From Dichetophora obliterata (taxonomy: Eukaryota > Arthropoda > Insecta > Diptera > Sciomyzidae), in assembly GCA_963920525.1 (NCBI GenBank), contig OY986439.1, positions 32,619,819 to 32,683,818 on the forward strand: a stretch of DNA of 64,000 bases. Direction: 5' to 3'. The position numbers and the translations under genes were made by a program. Positions 1 to 10,858 of this stretch are shown here, one piece after another. A model generated the notes under the pieces. It did no database searches. It worked only from the letters and a program-made list of their open reading frames with translations, and was not told the DNA's origin. Numbering within the stretch: the stretch's first letter is position 1; every line of letters begins with the position of its first letter.

Positions 1-471
1 GCTAGTTGATATTAAAAAAAACAGAGTGACTGATATTCTTTATTTAATATATTTATTCATAACGATATTTTATTTATGGTGCTCAACGAAACTGAAAAGC
101 TTTATATGTCATGTTTTATCGAATAAGTCACTTCGAAGTATGAGCTCGTCGGAATAAAATTTATGAGTCAATCAAGACGTTGAAAAATAAACAAGAAACA
201 ATCGAGATGGAAGTTGGTTGAACTGACCCTTTTATGCATTACCTTGGGTCAAAAAAGTAGCTAGTGCGTATAGAACTATTGAAGTAGCTAGCGTGAATGG
301 GCCAATTTATACTTTCGATACTGGCGGGGATATTCAGAAGATATCAGTGTGCGTATGCCTAACGTATGCCAGGGTAGGTGCCTAACAAAACAATATATTC
401 TAACAGTAGTAAGAAATTAAAAGCTTTAGGGCAAACTGCATCACACTACAAAACTATATCTTCTGAACATC
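1..471. other. A+T-rich sequence, no gene seen
   Basis: No open reading frame of note, RNA gene or clear repeat boundary was recognised here. The first bases resemble the minus-strand 3' end of the Helitrons found elsewhere in the window, but the match is too short to call. Confidence 0.4.
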
Positions 472-1331
472 CCCAGTAGTTCCAGTCTTGAATAAATCTC
501 AAATAAATCATGTACGATTTTTCCTGATCCTTAACGAAACATGCTAATTTGACCATACATTCCACTGACGAAAATTTAATAGAAATGTTTCAAATTCGTG
601 TAAGAACGCAATGCTGATACGTCGGAACTCATCATGCACGAACCCAATATCGAAATATTGAGGAAGTTTCGTTAGCGAACAATAGGCAGAAACTTGAGGA
701 AATTTCGTTAACTAATTGAAAATCGAAATGTTTAAGAACATTTTAGAAGAGATAAAATTATTTCGATGAGCGGTTAAATAACTATAAGAAATCATCAAAC
801 CATGAAATCTAGTAATTTTTTCTTAAAATGAAAAGTTTATTCAACAGGTGGAAGATGTTGGCAAAAATTCATTTATGGATGTAAAGGTGATAATCCTAGG
901 ATTCATGTCTCGTATACCGTTCATTGTTCCTCTTAGTTACTTACTTTTTAGGCTTAATGAAGTTAAAAAATTGTGAAAAATAAGGATTCATTCCATGAGA
1001 AATTTCGAAATTTCGAACCGAAATTTATGTATTAAAGATACATAAAAAACTAAAGCAAATTTGAAAGCTTGTACAATTTTCATTTAGAATGCAAAAAAAG
1101 TTAAAAAAAATTGAACATTTGCATTTTATAGTTTTGAGCGCTCAAACGATCGTTCGAGACACGGTGCGCCGCAAGATAGAAGCACAAGACAAACGACTTT
1201 TTTGCTGCTTTGCATTATAATTTTGTATGAAATTTTTGGCAAGTTAAGTTTCAGTTAAGTCCAGTTCACGCAGAAAGTTACTTTCAGAAATCATCAAGAA
1301 AAGTTCGTCAATGATGCCGCGGACTACTGGG
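472..1331. mobile_element. Non-autonomous TIR element, CCCAGTAGTC family, copy 1
   Basis: The segment begins CCCAGTAGTTCC and ends GGACTACTGGG, so its ends are inverted copies of about 10-11 bp. Its first ~130 bases and its last ~50 bases match a shorter copy at 61842-62110, which shares the internal string TTAACGAAACATGCT. The longer copy holds an extra ~600 bp in the middle without coding capacity. No convincing target-site duplication could be read, so the superfamily is open. The two-copy match supports a dispersed repeat. The exact ends are inferred. Confidence 0.45.
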
Positions 1332-1368
1332 TCACTATGAATTAGTATTAAATACTACACAGAAAAAA

Positions 1369-1930
1369 CAAATTTAATGAACAGCATACGTTAAAATTAA
1401 TTCATTGATTTTAATGAAAAAATCATTGGATTTTAATGCATTGCTCATAGTTTTTAACGTACTGTTCATTGAAATCAATGAAGTTATATTCATTAAAAAT
1501 GTCTAAATAAATATCAATGATTTGTTTTCATTATTTTAATGGTACATTGTACATTGATTCCATTTGTAAATCAAATTTTAACGAACCGTACATTGATTTT
1601 TAATGAACAGTTCATTGAATTCAATGTTTAGGTCATTAAATGCAATGTATAGTTAATTAAATTTAATGTATAGGTCATTGAATTCAATGTATAGTTAATT
1701 AAATTTAATGTATAGTTCATTGAATTTAATGTATAGTTCATTGAATTCAATGTATTGTTCATTAATTTCAATGGTTATTTCATTAAATTCAATGTATAGT
1801 TCATTAAATTCAATGTATAATTCATTAAATTCAATGTATAGCTCATTGAATTCAATGTATAGTTCATTAAATTCAATGCATTGTTCATTAAATTCAATGT
1901 ATTCAGTTCATTAAATTCAATGTATACTAA
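1369..1930 (+). repeat. Left arm minisatellite, ~21-bp unit
   Basis: Tandem units of the form TCATTGAATTCAATGTATAGT run to about 1925, most regularly from 1610. Because 21 is a multiple of three, the array creates a spurious ORF at 1708-1914 repeating the heptapeptide MYSSLNS. It should not be read as a protein gene. Each unit is itself partly palindromic (TTGAATTCAA). Confidence 0.85.
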
Positions 1931-2046
1931 TTTATTCCCTTCCCAATTTTGTTTGAAGTGAAACGCGAAGTTGTGAAGACATGTGGCAATTGTGTGTGTA
2001 AACTTTAAATAAAAGGTGATAATAAATTAAATTAAAAGTGAAGAAA

Positions 2047-2778
2047 ATGTTGTGCTTTGAATGTAAAAGAAAATTTAAATCTGTTGAATTACTATAAGTA
2101 TTAGTAAATAATAGGAAATATACCTGCATTTTAAGTGACTGCTGCCATCATTTTCAAAAAATGTTTACATTTTTAAAGGATGAAAATTACATAAAAGATA
2201 AAGCTGTGTGGGCAAAGTTGGCAGAAATTTAAGATTTCACTAATTACAGTGGTAAGCTTAATTTTTCTCGAGGCTAAATAAATAAATAGTTATTTTTTTC
2301 AATAAATATCTTTCGAGACAGTACTGCTATGAAACTTCTTTTGAGCCTTCATGGGTATTTGGTGCCCACTCAAAAAGTATGCAGTAAGGACAACTTTGGA
2401 AGAAAAACTTTCCTAAAGCATACAATTACCAGTTCCCAAGAGGCATTCGTTTTTGTTGGAAGCAGCATCCAGGAAGTCGAGGAGCATATTGAGTTTTTAA
2501 AAACTAAAGGCGAAAATATTCAACCATTAATCCTTGCTGTTGGAGAGAAGAACTTCTCCTCATTCAAACAATTATATGTGTTCATAGATGGTGTAAAATT
2601 TCAATTTGCTAGTTTTATTAGAGCCGTAGATGTGTGCTTTAAAAATTTTCAATTATTTCAATTAAAATATCCTGCGGCATGCACTCTCGTGTGGGAGTTT
2701 ATTGCCGTATATTTTTATACATTTAAAAACTATTCAAAATCTTCGAAAATTTTTATATTAATTGACTCTTTAAAATAA
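2047..2778 (+). pseudogene. Spliced remnant of a transposon-associated protein, C2H2-like start
   Basis: The last exon (from 2322, with a Met codon at 2329) encodes 149 residues. It contains FIDGVKFQF followed by a hydrophobic stretch with KYP and VWEF, a pattern I associate with uncharacterised repeat-borne proteins of invertebrates. That association is recalled, not searched. A plausible 70-bp intron lies at 2252-2321 (GTAAGC to ACAG). Upstream, an ATG at 2047 gives MLCFECKRKFKSVELL, which has the CxxC start of a zinc finger, but then a stop follows at once. A further CCHHFQ stretch suggests decay or another intron. The gene lies in the loop between the two repeat arms, so it was probably carried by the element. 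No catalytic motif is visible and no function is assigned. Confidence 0.45.
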
Positions 2779-2844
2779 AAAAATTTTGTTGAAATTGTAA
2801 TTATTTCCTTGTTTTAAAAATGTTTAGAGAGGGGGTTAACAAAT

Positions 2845-3590
2845 AATTCGTTGAATTTAATGTATAGATCATTCATTCCAATGAACTAAATACATTAAAT
2901 TTAATGAAGTATACATGGAATTCAATGAACTGAATACATCAAATTTAATGAACTGTTCAATGAATCCAATAAACTAAATACATTAAATTCAATGAAATAA
3001 ACATTAAATTCAATGAACTATACCTTAAATTCAATGAACTATACATTGAATTCAATTAACTATAATACATTGAATTCAATGGACTAAACATTGAATTCAA
3101 TGAACTTTAATACATTGAATTCAATGAACTATACAATGAACTATTCAATGAACTATACATTGAATTCAATGAACTAAACATTGAATTCAATCTACTATAC
3201 ATTGAATTCAATGTAAGATTCATTGAACTATACATTAAATTCAATGAACTATACATTGAATTCAATGAATTATGCATTAAATTCAATGAACCTTACATTG
3301 AATTCAATATTCATTGAACTTTACATTGAATTCAATTAACTTTTCATTAAATTCAATGAAAAAATCATTAATTTTGGCATTTTTTTAATGAACGTGTTCA
3401 TTCAATTCAATGAAGTGTACATTGATATTCAAGGAACCATTCATTGAAAATCACAAAGTTTAATTAACGATTCATTAAAGTATGAAGAAAATTCATTGAA
3501 ATCAATGACCACAGTTCATTGGACCAAAATCAATGAATAATTCATTGAAATTAATGCACCTTTTCATTAATATAATGTACCTTTTTGGTT
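2845..3590 (-). repeat. Right arm minisatellite, inverted copy of the left arm
   Basis: Units of the type ACTATACATTGAATTCAATGA are the reverse complement of the left-arm unit. Spacing is less regular than on the left (about 20-35 bp), with variants such as TTCATTGAACTATAC. The opposite orientation of the two arrays is what defines the foldback structure. Confidence 0.85.
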
Positions 3591-3595
3591 CAGTG

Positions 3596-4542
3596 TATAA
3601 AATAGATTATGTGAAAGGTTAAATAAACACCTAACACCTAACATAGACAAAAAATTCTGAATAGTTTTTACATAACAGTTTCAGATGAGAATCATTTCAG
3701 GAGAAATAAATAAAGTTAAGTAAAACAAAACGTTATAATCAAGTAGAGTCCCAAAATTATCTCGTTCAATTTAGTTGGCATTTCAGTCTTGTTTAAGGGA
3801 TGCCATTATTTAGAAATTTTCTGCAACAACAAAAAGTAATTCATCAAACGTCTGCTTGCAAACATTGAACATAGACTCATGTGCTATCGAACCAAATTTG
3901 CCAACTGTTTTTAGATCGGGCATCGAAATAGGAAGGGACATTTTCCGTGCCATTTTATGCCGGTCACGTAAAAAAGAAAAATCATGCGGCCAATAAGAAA
4001 AATATAGCTCAAATTGAACATTTATTCTTGACTTTGTAATGCTGCCACAAATAGGATAATGAATAGGACGTATGTATGTCCTGACGGCAACATATGTAGA
4101 CAAGAATCAAAGCCACAACAGAAGCAAACAATGTTCAGTTAATGTGCGAACAACAATGTTGGTGCTGTCGGTGGTGACGGCGGTGGTAGTGAAAGTGGAG
4201 TAGTTTTAAAAATAGGCACAAAATAATTAATAATTGCATTGTGATCGATGTGCGATGTGCTGTTTTTACTCTTCTCTCAAACTGTAGCACCAAATAACGC
4301 AACCACAATGAACAACGCACAACTTAAGATCCCGCATAATAAATAAATTAATTTTTTTCCTTCGGTCGCTAAACGATTTTCAAACATTCTAAAATGTTGA
4401 GCAAAAAGCGAATGAGGGTCAACCACAACGACAGCCACGTCAGCTGGAAAAACAAAGTTCAGATATGTTTTCTATCTTTTTGTTCATTGTGTTTCAAATT
4501 AATGCAGTAAAAATTGCACCACAAAATCTTAGTAGTCATAAA
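3596..4542. other. No gene seen
   Basis: A+T-rich DNA. Short reading frames on the minus strand (3810-4103, 4135-4320) have low-complexity or unremarkable composition and no recognisable domain. Nothing else is supported. Confidence 0.4.
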
Positions 4543-4550
4543 GTAGTTAG

Positions 4551-5637
4551 TAGACACGGGAAACGCTGCGCTGCGTTGCGCTATTGAGTTGAAGCACTTA
4601 AAACCGCTACTGCGCTGATGCACTTGTTTTAAAAAAAGTAAAGCAATGGCGCAGTAATACAAATAACACGCATGTAGAAAATTTAGAAAATAGTTATTCA
4701 ACGAGCAAAAATTGCACCAATTTTATGACACCTCAAACATAGCGAAGAAGTTCGAAGCGAACATTGTAGCTTATTTTAATATGGAAAAGGAGTTTCGGGA
4801 AAGACGCTTTTAAGCATGAGTTGAATCAAAATTCGTTTAATTGTTATGATGCTTTGCCATTCACCACGGAATGGTTTTTCAATACGTATAACAATATTTA
4901 AACGTGTTCGATTTTAAAAGTATAAGCAAAAATCGTTTTGTTTAATGTTAAGCAGCTCTACTTTTTGTTATTACGTTGAAGATGGATGAATATTGCGTCA
5001 ATAGTTAAAAGAAATGCAGTAACACAAAACCGCAGTAATAATTTGCTTCATGCTTTTTTTTTAGATTTTATCTATTGGCAATCTATTTTCACCAACTTTT
5101 CTTCTCCTTAATCCTTAAGTTCTGTTTTCTATTTTCCTTTTGTAATTTTTTTCCCCCTTTTCTATCTAAGTTTTAAGCTTATTTAATATTTTTGCAAAAA
5201 ATTTTTTGTTGAATGTTATCTTAAGGTTTCAAATTATTTTCATTATCAGTTTTTAAATTAATTTCTGTTATAGTCTAGGATTATTTTCAAACTTTATGAT
5301 TTCTATTTGTTGTTATTCCATATTTGATTGTACATAATGCTATCCATTGTACTGGAAAAGAACTTGCTCTTATTTGTACTCATTTTTATATCTAATAAAT
5401 AAATAAATAAATTTGCATGCTTTCTAGATAAATGTAATCAAAGTATCATCCAACTTGACTTTTGTACCAAAAATTTGACTCCATTTATTTTTCCTAAGTG
5501 AAGACAACTTGATATAGGTATCGCAGCATTTAAACTTACTTCATAAAGCAATTGCGTTAACGCAATACGCTGATACAGTAAACTGTTCCTGGGTTGGTGT
5601 ATCAGCGCAGCATTTTTTGATGCGTTACCCATGTCTA
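4551..5637. mobile_element. Non-autonomous hAT element with perfect 8-bp TSD
   Basis: The element begins TAGACACGGGAAACGC and ends GCGTTACCCATGTCTA, giving inverted ends TAGACAYGGG(N)AACGC. It is flanked on both sides by GTAGTTAG (4543-4550 and 5638-5645). An 8-bp duplication with TAGA..GGG ends is typical of the hAT superfamily. Subterminal GCGCTGAT(A/G)CA motifs occur near both ends, as hAT transposase-binding repeats often do. No transposase is encoded. About 350 bp of its right half is a later LINE-tail insertion. A partial relative follows at about 5685. Confidence 0.85.
5057..5412 (+). mobile_element. 5'-truncated LINE 3'-UTR fragment inside the hAT
   Basis: The stretch is pyrimidine-rich and ends in a TAAATAAATAAATAAAT tail preceded by a TTGTACT motif. 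This resembles the 3' UTR and tail of the CR1-like LINE at 28418-31793, read on the minus strand. The flanks, AATTTGCTTCATGCTTT on the left and AATTTGCATGCTTTC on the right, look like an imperfect target duplication. The orientation is plus, and no coding sequence is left. The family assignment is by eye and moderate. Confidence 0.5.
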
Positions 5638-5684
5638 GTAGTTAGTACAAAGTGTGCAAGTGTGTGTGCTCGTTATAAAGTCTG

Positions 5685-6140
5685 GGCATGGAACACGCAA
5701 CGCAGTGTTGCGTCATATAGAAGCATTCAACTGCGTTATTGCGCTGATACACTTATTTAATTAATAAGAACTCTCGTTGTTCCTATTTCTATTCCTGTTA
5801 GTGAACACAGACTCGCTGTGTTTATTTAAACGTGTTCGATTCTAAGGGCACGTTTTTCAGTACGAGTTTACACTTTAGTCAAATAAAATCGAGTTTAACT
5901 CACCAAAATTGGACGTTTAAACTCGGTTAAACTAGATATTTTAGCATTCGATGAAGTTAAATTGACCTAAATTATCATTTAATGTGTTTCTTTTTTGCCT
6001 AAACCGTGTTTAAACGTGCAATTTCGGTGAATTAAGCTCGATTTAATTTGACTAGACACTAAACTCGTACTGAAAAACTGGCCCTAAAAGTGTAAGCAAA
6101 CTGCTCGTTTTAACAATAAATAAAGTGCAGTTTGGTTACA
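5685..6140 (+). mobile_element. Partial relative of the 4551 hAT element
   Basis: The segment starts near CTGGGCATGGAACACGC. It continues with GCGTTATTGCGCTGATACAC and AAACGTGTTCGATT, which parallel positions 4556-4920 of the neighbouring hAT with an internal deletion of about 200 bp. A MITE is inserted at 5846-6084. The right end of the copy could not be placed. Confidence 0.55.
5846..6084. mobile_element. PIF/Harbinger-type hairpin MITE, TSD TAA, empty site in window
   Basis: This 239-bp element has inverted arms of about 85 bp. The left arm starts GGGCACGTTTTTCAGTACG, the right (inverted) GGGCCAGTTTTTCAGTACG. It is flanked by TAA at 5843-5845 and 6085-6087. The related sequence at 4902-4930 (CGTGTTCGATTTTAAAAGTA) lacks the insert and has a single TAA, so the insertion and its 3-bp duplication are directly proven. 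A TWA duplication is the signature of PIF/Harbinger. No transposase is present. Confidence 0.85.
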
Positions 6141-6722
6141 TGCTTGACATTTAGATTTGTTAAATTCTGGCAGATGCTGAACTCATTTCGAAATGATTAA
6201 ATTTATTTAGAAATTCTTTAGTAATACACTAAGCACTTTTTCAACTTTTGTCCAATAGTCAATTTTGAAAGTATCATTACAGTTTCGAGTAGGGAAAAAG
6301 TAAGCAATTTTCTAAAGTTAATAACTTGGGCCCTTTATTAGATATTAACATACATTTTTTTAAATTTGTACAATCTTGAAGATTGAAAAAAAAATTAAAA
6401 AAAAAATAATTTTCATATTAACCTTAATCGGTTCTTTGCGAAAATTTTACACACTTTTCAACTTCAAGCTGATATTTCATTACTATGAGTTTATCAAATC
6501 GAGCGAGGATTTTGGCTCAATGCAAAAATCGTATGGAATATTTATGTTTTCAAGGTTTTTTTTCACGCTAGGTGTCGCTGCTGCCCTACATAAAAAAATT
6601 TCCCTCATAGGTTCTAGTGTGTAAAATTTACACACCATAATCTAGGCGCGCTTATGCCACTGTTCTTCTGCTTTATTGTTAATTTAGTTTCGATATTTTC
6701 CCAATTTTTAGTTTTTTTTTAA

Positions 6723-7837
6723 CTAGCTGAAACCCGGCTCGTTACTACCACGCCTCCTTGTCCGACGCCCACAAAGTGTTATGAGTGGAACGGCACGTGC
6801 CAATTGTGGTCGAATACCGAATTCCGAGGCTGTGCGATCTTTAATTGCAAAGCTATTCGATGTATCAAATTTGGGTTGTTTACGAAGTGCCACGCCCCCT
6901 TTTATAATGCAAAAACCATCCTTGGTATGCGTTTAGTAACTTCCTAAAGTTTCACGAAACCTATTTCCGATGCTGTGCGACCTATTATGCCAAAACTATT
7001 GGATAGCGAATATGTTGGGGTATATTTGAGGTGCCACGCCTCTTTTTGCAATCAGCACCAGACTTTACAGGAACATTTTCAAGACTTTGCTACCGTTTTT
7101 CTGAAAATTTGTTAAAAATTGTTTCAGCGGTTTCGGAGTCTTTACGTGATATACACACATACTTATATTAATTTCTTTATAAAGATAGATGGGCGGAAAA
7201 AGTAGGCGTGGCAACATTTATATATATATATAGTGATCGCTACTTGGTCCCATTGCACCTTCATACCAATTTTCACTGTCAAAACGTGAACATTTCAGGA
7301 ATAAGCATGATTTCGAAAAAGTCGGCGTAGATATATACGACCATAGTAAAGATATGAACTAAACTACCAAATTTTAGTTTTATTCGATCAAAACCATCTT
7401 ATATATAGAAGTTCCATTAATTTTTGACAGTAAAAGTGGGCGTGGCAACATTTATATATATAGTTCACTATCAAAATTTGCATAACTCAGGAATTGGCAT
7501 GATTTTGAAAAAGTAGGCGTAGATAAAGTTAGATCACGCCTATTTTTAATACAGTTGCCGATAGTAATAATCTAAACAAAATGTTATTTTTTCCGATTAA
7601 AACCGTCCGATATATTGCACTTTTTATGGTTTGTGGGCGATAGCATAAATTTGGGTTCTATGGGAGGTACCACGCCCCCTTGTCCAATCGACACCAAACT
7701 CTCACTCACCAGGAGCACTCTCAAAATGATGTTTCAGTTTTCCTGAAAATTTCATAAAGATCGGTTCGGCGGTTTTTGAGTCTATACGTGATATACATAC
7801 ATACCCACATACATGCCTCCACTTTTATGTATATAGA
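6723..7837 (-). mobile_element. DINE-1-like Helitron(s), minus strand
   Basis: On the minus strand the segment starts TCTATATACATAAAAG at 7837. It ends in GGGTTTCAGCTAG at 6723 with a T next to the end. Internally it carries the stretch about a mutated GGTTTTTGAGTCTATACGTG, common to the Helitrons of this window. A second start-like sequence near 7187 suggests two overlapping copies. TC at the 5' end, CTAG at the 3' end, no TIR and no TSD are Helitron hallmarks. No Rep/helicase is encoded. Confidence 0.65.
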
Positions 7838-8798
7838 TTTTATACCCGATTAATCGATTTGAAAGTATTTTTGTCTTTAATTGAATAAAAAAGTGAATAA
7901 TTAATTACTTTTAATGAGAAGATTGCATGCATTTCATTCATCGATGAAAATATTGCTCCTGAAAAAAGTTTGTAAAATTTACACACAAGGAACCTATTCG
8001 TTTGTAGAAGTAAGGGACCGATGAAGGTTAATAAAAAACTTTAAACGCGTTTTTCTCGAAACAGCATATTTTCAACTGGCGGACAGTTAATCTCAGGATT
8101 GACTGGGCTGATTTTGAAAAACCTTGTTTTATTTTCTTTACTAACATATTTTCTAAAACATTCTACCAAAAATCTTAAAAAAAAATTTTAAAAAATAAAT
8201 TAGCAAAGGTAAAAGGTCCAAAAATGAGGTCGATTTTTTTTAATATGGCCCGATTGTTTTCTTTTTCAATTTTTCAAATATTATGTTAGATTGGCGGGCG
8301 GAAGGCAACCCTCTTTAAGAATCTTTTTTGTTTTTTCATTTCAGAAGTCTCATTCCATAGATTAACTGTCCGCCATATGGACACCGGATTCTCGAGCACT
8401 TAACCTTGGCGCCATCTAAAAGTCATACAAATTATGAAAACTATTTTTTATATATATATAAATCTTCAATCAATCTATATCAAATCTATATCAATCTTCA
8501 AGGAGCTACAAATTTAAAACTTTATGTTAATATCTAATAAAGGCCCCAAGTTAACCCATTTTGAACCGGTACCAGATCCGCTTGAAATTTTGGAAACATT
8601 TTTGGAGCGTTTAGTTATTAAAGCATTCTTACCTTAAAAGTAAAAAAAAAAATTTTCATCCGCCCCTTTAGTAGTTACACCCTGTACGAAAAATCGTACA
8701 CTGGTCCATATCTGTAAAAAAATATATGTACTAAGAAAACTACGAGTAAATTTTAAAAGCCAGACGTAATTATTTAAATGTTTATATTTCAAATTTAT

Positions 8799-10607
8799 TT
8801 ATTTCACATGGGGTGGATATTTATTAAAATATTTTGGATGAAGATGTTTATTGCATTTTAGGCACATATATATAGTTGTTTTATGACAAACACCGCAACG
8901 TAAGTATTTCGAATTTGCATCTTTTGCAACTAAATGTTTCCCGTTGATTTTTGGCAGTCCTGCCTGTTGATCTCCATTTTCTTCTATTTTGTCGGAGAGT
9001 AAGAGCTCTTCACATATGATTACTCGAAAATCTACTTGAGACATCGGCTTATGAAGCTATTTTTTTCTATAATGCAATGTAGCTTCCATGCGTTAACTAG
9101 GGCACTATCTAGGCCAGCTACAAATAAAGCCCACCACCATTTTTTCCCTCGTATGGCCACGCGGTAGTTTGACACGGCATTGTCATGAAGATCTACGCCA
9201 CCCATGTTCTTATTGTAGTGTGAAATAGTTTGTGCTATTTCCACTGCAACTTTCTTTTTCTGCACTTTGTCATATCGGGCTGCACGTGCCAGTGGTTCTA
9301 TGGTTTGGTGGTTCGTTATAAGCGTAACTTCCTTATTGTCGCTCCAACGTAGCAATAAAATTTTATTCGTTTTGTCAAAAAGATAATCTGTAGAACCCTT
9401 TGGCAATTTTTTTCCAGTACGTAATTTGGCACCGTTTAAACGATTGGCGCGAATTGTACCAGTAGCGAAGAAATTTCTCTCGGAAAGGAGACACATTAAA
9501 TAATACGACGAAAAAAAATTGTCAAAATAAACATCGTGATTACTTGCATTTGTACAAATAGACAACAAACGCAAGACGACGTCAGCACCTAAGCCAATTT
9601 GTTTGTTGTATCCACCTGCACCTCCATATGGATAGAATTGGAACATGTATCCATCTGACGAGCAAAGGCACCACAGTTTATAGCCAAAACGAATGGGTTT
9701 GCCACGAATATACATTTTGCAAGAGTGTTTACCATAGTATGGCACCATTTGCTCATCAATCGAAAAATGTTCGCTAAAAATACCAAACTTACTAAATTTT
9801 CTATTCAACAAATCAAAATATGGGCGTAGTTTTGCGAATTTATCTCTTTCATCCAAACTGCTGTTGTTACTCAAGTGAAAATATTTCTTCAAGAGCTTGA
9901 ACTTATTTCGGGACATTGCTTGTTTCACTATTGGGCGGCCTAGAGAAGGTCTAATACTCCAATAATCGGCTGGAACTGTGCTATAGCCAGACATCAAAAG
10001 AATTCCTAAGAAACGCTGCATGTCATCATTGTCGCAAACATTACCGATGTTATTGTGTTGATTGTAATATCTACCAAATTACGAACTTTAGAATATTTTA
10101 AACATTACTTAATTTGTTAATTCACCTGTTAGTTTCAGTAATTAGAAGCTGCATCACATCCTCGTCAAAAAATTGGTAAAATAGCTCCGTTGGAGTTAAA
10201 TTTTCCAATTGCGAAACCAATGTAGCAGCAAGGGCTTCGAGTGGTTCATAATTAGGTTGCTTATCATATTTAACAACTTCAGATGATGAACGTTTCCCCT
10301 TGCATCAGTTGGGGTGGCCAAATGCTTGTAAACTTGTAAAAGAGGTTTGACGTACATTTTGCATAGGAGCTGCAAAGTCATCTTCAATTGAATCCCACTC
10401 AATTTCCACATGCGCTGCAACTTCTTGAATGTTTGGTGGTTCCATATTGGGCATCACATTTTCGTCAAACTCCTCTTCGTCTGTGAGCTCGTCCACTTTT
10501 TCTGGTGCGCATAGCACTATATTGGTTATTGGCCCCTGCTCTTCATCACTCCAATTCTCTATAATATCTTCCAACTCCGCGGTTGTTAAATATCGACGTC
10601 TAGCCAT
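8799..10607 (-). pseudogene. piggyBac transposase, nearly intact but broken
   Basis: The likely start is the ATG at 10607 (MARRRYLTTAELEDIIE), followed by an acidic N-terminal region. A TGA at 10305-10307 interrupts an otherwise continuous frame that runs through LTPTELFYQFFDE. A 55-bp intron at 10125-10071 (GTGAAT to TTGGTAG) joins ETNR to YYNQ in phase. The DDE_Tnp_1_7 catalytic domain follows, with the acidic triad in SIDEQM (codon 9757-9755), YFDNFFSS (9523-9521) and GGVDLHDN (9193-9191). A frameshift near 9050 separates it from the C-terminal cysteine-rich finger (CGVCHKTT..CLKCNKHLH), which ends at 8799. The enzyme family performs cut-and-paste transposition at TTAA in the nucleus. With one stop and one frameshift the copy should be inactive. 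Confidence 0.92.
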
Positions 10608-10730
10608 TTTTATTGTTAAAACCACAGTTTGAATTACTTTTGAAAGAAAATATTTCACAAATATTTTATTGTAGAATTAAAACAAACGTCAAGTGCTAAA
10701 TGAATTTTCTGCAGATTTTACACGATTTAC

Positions 10731-10858
10731 AGCGTGCGATTTTACGTGCATTAAAACAGCTGATTGTCAAATTATTTTATTACAGAAATAGCCCAGCGTA
10801 CGATTTTACGTGCATTAAAACAGCTGATTGTCAAATTATTTTATTACAGAAATAGCCC
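10731..10858 (+). repeat. 64-bp tandem duplication in the piggyBac 5' region
   Basis: Two near-identical 64-bp units (10731-10794, 10795-10858) begin AGCGT(G/A)CGATTTTACG and contain TTAAAACAGCTGATTGTC. A third unit begins with AGCGTACGATTTTTCG. They lie upstream of the transposase start and could affect promoter or transposase binding. This is inference only. Confidence 0.85.

Larger units (their letters stand above)
1358..3595. mobile_element. Foldback-type transposon with arms made of ~21-bp repeats
   Basis: The left end reads CACAGAAAAAAC and the inverted right end reads CACTGAACCAAAAAGG. Inside, a left arm (about 1370-1930) is built from tandem units such as TTCATTGAATTCAATGTATAG. A right arm (about 2845-3580) is built from the exact reverse complement of that unit. 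The arms could therefore pair into a long hairpin with a ~0.9-kb loop. The loop holds a small spliced coding remnant. The flanks TA/TA are compatible with a short TSD, but this is weak. Known Foldback elements share long, internally repetitive inverted arms. Assignment to that class is by architecture only. Confidence 0.75.

Noticed and set aside
1..20. Helitron 3' end at the window edge (CTAGTTGATATT)
   Set aside because: The diagnostic CCGGGT part is missing and there is no sequence to the left for support.
1708..1914. 68-residue frame with repeated MYSSLNS heptads
   Set aside because: It is the translation of the 21-bp minisatellite arm. The opposite arm is its reverse complement.
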